From Eutrigla gurnardus (taxonomy: Eukaryota > Chordata > Actinopteri > Perciformes > Triglidae): a stretch of 64,000 bases of DNA. Within the stretch, counting starts at the first letter, position 1. Every line of letters begins with the position of its first letter. Position numbers and translations under genes: made by a program. The notes beneath the pieces were generated by a model. The model was not told the origin of the DNA. It worked only from the letters and a program-made list of their open reading frames with translations, and did no database searches. Shown piece by piece: positions 61,023 to 64,000 of this stretch. The DNA is taken from positions 3,738,042 through 3,802,041 of the forward strand of contig OY741283.1 in the NCBI GenBank assembly GCA_963514095.1, read 5' to 3'.

Positions 61023-64000
61023 GTATTCACATTTGCTTTAATAGATAAATCATTTGGTTATAAAATGTCAGAAAATGTCATTAAAAAAAATGTTCATTCC
61101 ACTTTGTCAAAGCACAACTTTTAATGTCTTTTTTTCTCAGTAAGAATGCAAAGATATTCAGTTGCTATAGAATAGAGAAAAGTGGTAAATCTCTAGAGGC
61201 TGAACTCATAAATATGGTTTATTAAAAAAAGAAATCAACATATGAAACCTATTTATTTCTGTAAAAAAAATATAAAAACATGGATTGTAATAGTGTCACT
61301 GGTTCAGTATTTGTAATTAAACCAGGATCAGCTGTTCTTTAATACACTGACAGTTTATTTCATGTTATTCGTTAGCTGTAAACCGGGTGACGGCGGAGAA
61401 GACTGGAACAATAGCAGAGAGACATTAATATCATGTCATGTGCGGCGACTCCACATCTTTCCGAGGTGCAACATTCCATCTGTTTGCTGTGTTTGTGATT
61501 CGCTGGGAGGACAGTTACACTGTCTGTTAGTAGGGCTGTTAAACGCCAACGAGCACCTTCCGATTCCTCCCATAACATTATCGTTGGTGAGGCAGCTGGA
61601 GACGCCGGTCCCACTGCTTAGCCAGTAAGATGGATCTACTGCACTTTACTGACAGCAGATATTCCATTATATCAGCCAGCAGCCTCCGTCTCCTCCCCTG
61701 AATTATATCCTGCCCTGTTACTTGCCTCAGCACCGAATTGGCTTTGCCAGTAAATGGGGGATTTGAATAATACATTCCACCTATTTGCTGCACTTGTTGA
61801 GGAAAACAACACCAGCCGGGTCCATAGAAGCTGAGATTTCACATGCAGGTCTTAGCAAAGATGCAGTGGTTCAATAGAAAACAATAGAAACAAAAAAAGA
61901 CATTATTCACAATCACATTGGATCAATTCAGCTTCGTTCAGCTTAATGGAGGTTAGTTGTTGTTTGTTAAAGGCCTACACTTAAACGTGAATGCAGCATT
62001 CAAAGTTGGCTGACTCACGAATAATTACATTGAACTTGAATTATTCAACCTGTTCTCACTCCCAACACGACAAATAAAGCAGCTTGGTCAGTGCTACATG
62101 GTATCGATGTACATTTAGCATGTATGTGATAATATACGCTCTTTTCCTGAACCTAATAAGGTGGCTGTGTTGCCTAAACCTAACTATAACTACTCTGAAG
62201 ACAGAAGTTTATTTTGAAAAGACACCATACATGTACCGTATACTGAAACGGTGTACTAACACGTGCAAAAGTGACTAGATGGGTACATAGAGCATCATAG
62301 TTTGAAGCTTAACAAAGCTGCGTTATATGATGCATTGCTCTAAGAATTTGTTGCAGATGGTTTAAGTTCAAATACATTGTGACAACTTGAACCATCTAGC
62401 TAAACGTCGATTGTTAGTTGTATCTAATGCAATATTCATACTTTGTTGAGCCAATTATTCTTTCAAAAAGAACAAAATTGGAGAAATGAGCAGAATAATT
62501 TAAACCAATTTTGGATTTTACCGTTAAATATTTGCTCAAAGCATGCAAAGACGAAGTAACAGATTCACTGCTGTGCTCGCTTGTTTTTTGTGCAGCTTCA
62601 AGCTACAACCATTGCAAGCATCAGTTTAACTGGAAATGTGGTTAAGCCAGCCAAATGCCAAGTGACAGAACAACAAGAGGGTTAAACACTGCAATGTAAA
62701 ATAATCTATTGCCAAAGTGGATGATATGTAAAACAGATCTGTTACATAAAGTAGCTTTTTGTGTCAGAACAGAAAATAGAGTATTTTTGTAAAACCCACA
62801 AATCCATAAATCCAGTCAGACGGTGACAAGACGCCATGGCATTACACGTTCGGAATAATCATAACAAATACGCTCCATTATATACACTTATCCTCCACTG
62901 TGCATTATAAATCAGAGGAATATTATGAACAGGGAAGGAAGCTCCTACCTGAACAACGTTAAAGAGATCGTGCCCTCAAGGTAAATTCAGCTGGGAAGGT
63001 TCATTATGAAAGCCCATCAAGCCCTCCCCATCTGCTGCACTCTGAAAGGTGCACAGTCACCATCTTGTATCTGAATAAAAAATAAACAAAACAAAGAGAC
63101 CATAAAAAAAAAAGACATTTCAGGAGCTTGTACTTATGGACCATCTCCAATGTATCGTAAAAAAAAATGTTGCATGCTAGGATTCAGAATTGAAGCAGAA
63201 ACATTAGCATTTGAATGACTTCATGTTGCTCAAAAGAACAGTGAAACCTTTGGCTGTGACCCGTCCCTCCTCATCCTGCCAGCTGTGGTTCCTGATATCT
63301 CTAAACCTCACTTCATTCGGGGTCGTGTGCAGTCGCGGCAGCGCCCGCCTCAAAAGGCTACCGTGTCTGTGTGGGGGTCATGTATCAGGCTGGCCCGCGG
63401 GGTCGCGAGGACATTAAGAAGCGTGATACAGTGTGTGTGTGTGTGTGTCTGTCATTCCCAGCGCTGCAGCTGCACCGCTGTGACTTCCTGGGCCGGGGCC
63501 TGTCCACATCCACATTTCACAGCTCCGACGCGACTGCCGCAATGAGACAAGACATGGCAGCGTCTCGGTGCCAAGTCCTCGCACAACCACTTGCTCCCTC
63601 TCAGAGAAGAGCATCTGGAGCCTGGCTGCCGCTTCCCGACTCGCGTCTCGGGTCATCCCCCGGACTACGTCACCACCGAGGACATCAGGATGCACTCTCC
63701 ATAAATTAAATCCGGGACTGCTTTTACACAGGGAGGGACAGACAATGTGGGTTTAACCCCATGAGGCACAGCGCTGAATCCTGTCGCAGCTAGACTCTGT
63801 CTCTCTGCTGATCCTACATGGTCACCTTGCCACAACACTTATGAAATGCAAATACGGCTGCACTCAAACATGCTAATATGGCCTCTCGTTTGTTGTGAGC
63901 CCCGTTCTGTATCACCGTGTGTGGGCGCAGGTCCACATGGATGGGAATTTGTATTCTGTCCCTTCTTGTATTCAATAATTTATCATTGATGTGTATTGAT
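61023..64000. other. gene-free flank, part 12
   Basis: No gene recognised. A repeat fragment lies at 62140-62280 (cctgaacctaataaggtggc ... cctaaacctaactataacta, a phrase I recall from percomorph repeats). The last part, 63250-63700, is CpG-rich and carries a CRE-like ctacgtcac at 63664-63672; it could be promoter DNA of a next gene. Confidence 0.4.
63431..63448. repeat. short (GT)n run
   Basis: Nine GT units within the CpG-rich right edge. Confidence 0.9.

Overview
This window is vertebrate nuclear DNA from a ray-finned fish, probably a percomorph teleost. It has split genes with GT-AG introns, long AT-rich introns, many di- and tetranucleotide microsatellites, hAT and TTAA-flanked DNA transposons, LINE relics, and several dispersed repeats that I recognise from memory of percomorph genomes. 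There are no bacterial operons, CRISPR arrays, or rRNA or tRNA genes that I can support.

Three protein-coding genes can be rebuilt exon by exon, all in the left 28 kb. mafk (+) encodes a small Maf bZIP factor and has coding exons at 2883-2918 and 2995-3441. tmem184a (-) encodes a seven-pass membrane protein; its eight coding exons lie between 24524 and 9296 and join in frame to 414 residues. psmg3 (-) encodes proteasome assembly chaperone 3 from two coding exons between 27372 and 26049, joining to 123 residues. Gene order and orientation (mafk > < tmem184a < psmg3) match human 7p22.3 (MAFK, TMEM184A, PSMG3), so this is a conserved syntenic block. The next human gene on that side is ELFN1. No leucine-rich-repeat reading frame is present here, so a fish elfn1, if retained, should lie beyond base 64000.

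Layout: 1-2839 is mafk upstream or intronic DNA; 2840 to about 7510 is mafk with a probable 4-kb 3' UTR; 8524-9106 is a probable hAT-like element; 9296-25150 is tmem184a, whose introns hold a LINE relic (12985-13775), a complete non-autonomous hAT (20249-21103) and a near-perfect Maf recognition element (18493-18503); 25570-28300 is psmg3 and its promoter. From 28.3 kb to the end I find no gene. That flank holds long microsatellites, a TTAA-flanked inverted-repeat element (44062-44629), degraded dispersed repeats, and some unique segments that could be regulatory, such as paired octamer motifs at 60.1 kb and a TAAT cluster at 50.1 kb.

The three genes have unrelated roles: transcriptional control of stress and erythroid genes, membrane transport or receptor function, and 20S proteasome assembly. 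They share a neighbourhood rather than a pathway. I found no undescribed multi-gene system. The most interesting signals are an excess of NF-E2/MARE-type sites in a locus that encodes a small Maf protein, and the two well-bounded transposons.
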